Shown in pieces: positions 6,575-6,965 of a stretch of DNA of 6,965 bases. The stretch is taken from assembly GCA_034005145.1 (NCBI GenBank), contig JAVEVH010000036.1, positions 1-6,965 of the forward strand, written 5' to 3'. The translations under genes were made by a program, and so were the position numbers. The number at the start of each line of letters is the position of its first letter. Within the stretch, counting starts at the first letter, position 1. The notes under the pieces are model-generated. The model was not told the origin of the DNA and made no database searches. It saw only the letters and a list, made by a program, of their open reading frames with translations. The DNA comes from JAVEVH01 sp034005145 (GTDB lineage Bacteria; Patescibacteriota; Dojkabacteria; SC72).

Positions 6575-6603
6575 TACACACACATATCCCATTGTGATAT
6601 ATT
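6575..6603 (+). promoter_or_regulatory. Candidate promoter for the bactofilin-like gene
   Basis: TACACA (6575-6580, four of six to TTGACA) is followed after exactly 17 bases by TATATT (6598-6603, five of six to TATAAT). It carries an extended -10 TGA immediately before it (6595-6597). The start would fall near 6610, leaving a leader of about 25 nt. The spacer and -10 hold short inverted repeats (CACA 6581-6584 with TGTG 6593-6596, and ATATC 6584-6588 with GATAT 6596-6600) that could form an operator. Confidence 0.45.
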
Positions 6604-6621
6604 AGAAGTAGAAATAACTTT

Positions 6622-6627
6622 AGGGGA
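6622..6627 (+). promoter_or_regulatory. Ribosome-binding site of the bactofilin-like gene
   Basis: AGGGGA lies 7 nt before the first of two consecutive ATGs (6635 and 6638). It is a fair Shine-Dalgarno and stands out because the minus-strand operon genes lack one. Confidence 0.5.
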
Positions 6628-6634
6628 TATTTTA

Positions 6635-6965
6635 ATGATGAAAGTAAGAAATCTTTTACTACCAATATTAACCTTAGCAATCCTTTCACTCTTTCCATTA
6701 CATACAGAAGCAGCACAGTTTGAGAAAGGAGATTACATATTAGAAACAGAAACCATTGTTGAAGATGATCTGTATGTAACAGGAGATAGTATAATCATTA
6801 AAGGGGTAGTAGATGGAGATTTAATACTTCTAGGTCAGAATATTACAGTAGATGGTACAGTCACAGGAGATCTCTACACCTTTGGTAATACAGTAAGTAT
6901 TGCAGGAAGTATATATGGGAATGTATTCTCAATGGGTTCTAATGTAAATATGCAAGGTACACTTG
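6635..6965 (+). CDS. Secreted bactofilin-like (polymer-forming) beta-helix protein, 3' truncated by window
   Basis: The first 110 codons are present; the gene continues past the right edge. Residues 1-27 form a typical signal peptide or membrane anchor: Met-Met-Lys-Val-Arg, a hydrophobic core (LLLPILTLAILSLF, 7-20), then HTEAAQ with likely cleavage after an Ala at 26-27. From about residue 43 the chain is four consecutive 17-residue repeats of the pattern G-D-L-x-x-x-G-x-x-(alternating hydrophobic)-x-G-x-V, one beta-helix turn each: EDDLYVTG..., DGDLILLG..., TGDLYTFG... and YGNVFSMG.... This matches the bactofilin (DUF583, polymer-forming cytoskeletal) repeat. Classical bactofilins are cytoplasmic, but signal-peptide versions, often with membrane segments after the repeat region, are also known in AT-rich bacteria. 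It starts at one of two tandem ATGs behind AGGGGA. It is divergent from the glycan operon and shares its control region, which suggests a cell-envelope role; the exact function is unknown. Confidence 0.8.
   Translation, partial: MMKVRNLLLPILTLAILSLFPLHTEAAQFEKGDYILETETIVEDDLYVTGDSIIIKGVVDGDLILLGQNITVDGTVTGDLYTFGNTVSIAGSIYGNVFSMGSNVNMQGTL

Noticed and set aside
1..6965. CRISPR arrays, tRNA or rRNA genes, riboswitches
   Set aside because: No regularly spaced direct repeats, no cloverleaf-like or rRNA-like sequence, and no intergenic space long enough for a riboswitch except 6509-6634, which shows only promoter-like elements.

Overview
The window is an AT-rich bacterial envelope-polysaccharide locus. 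Six genes run right to left on the minus strand as one tight block (88-6508). A divergent secreted beta-helix (bactofilin-like) gene starts at 6635 on the plus strand and runs off the right edge. TAA, TAG and TGA all serve as stops, so the code is the standard bacterial one. Almost none of the minus-strand genes has a recognisable Shine-Dalgarno sequence. That weak ribosome-binding-site use, the AT-rich genome and the envelope genes would fit a Patescibacteria/CPR-type bacterium or another lineage with little SD use. This is a guess, and no marker gene in the window fixes the taxonomy.

Layout in the direction of minus-strand transcription: a membrane-anchored family 2 glycosyltransferase (5561-6508); a family 4 glycosyltransferase overlapping it by 11 bases (4306-5571); a 53-68 bp gap with a small hairpin and a locally GC-richer patch; then four sugar-nucleotide enzymes packed with almost no space between them: a Gfo/Idh/MocA 3-dehydrogenase (WbpB/WlbA type), a left-handed beta-helix N-acetyltransferase (WbpD/WlbB type), a DegT/DnrJ/EryC1 PLP aminotransferase (WbpE/WlbC type) and a UDP-N-acetylhexosamine 6-dehydrogenase (WbpA/WecC type). 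Together these four match the known route from UDP-GlcNAc to UDP-2,3-diacetamido-2,3-dideoxy-glucuronic acid: C6 oxidation, C3 oxidation, C3 transamination, then N-acetylation. The two glycosyltransferases would use this or related sugars to build a surface glycan. No 2-epimerase (WbpI type), flippase or polymerase is visible in the window.

At the left edge, just after the last operon gene, the minus strand shows an AGGAG ribosome-binding site and the first codons of another ORF. Its apparent start, Met-Pro-Trp-Lys, and a TGT-ended upstream sequence hint at the 5' end of an IS481-type insertion sequence, but only 13 coding bases are present.

The 126 bp between 6509 and 6634 holds two back-to-back promoter candidates, one for the operon and one for the bactofilin-like gene. 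I did not find a clearly new biological system. The most notable points are the complete diacetamido-uronic-acid cassette, the substrate question raised by the WecC-like motif in the 6-dehydrogenase, the possible IS boundary, and the odd intergenic patch before the cassette.
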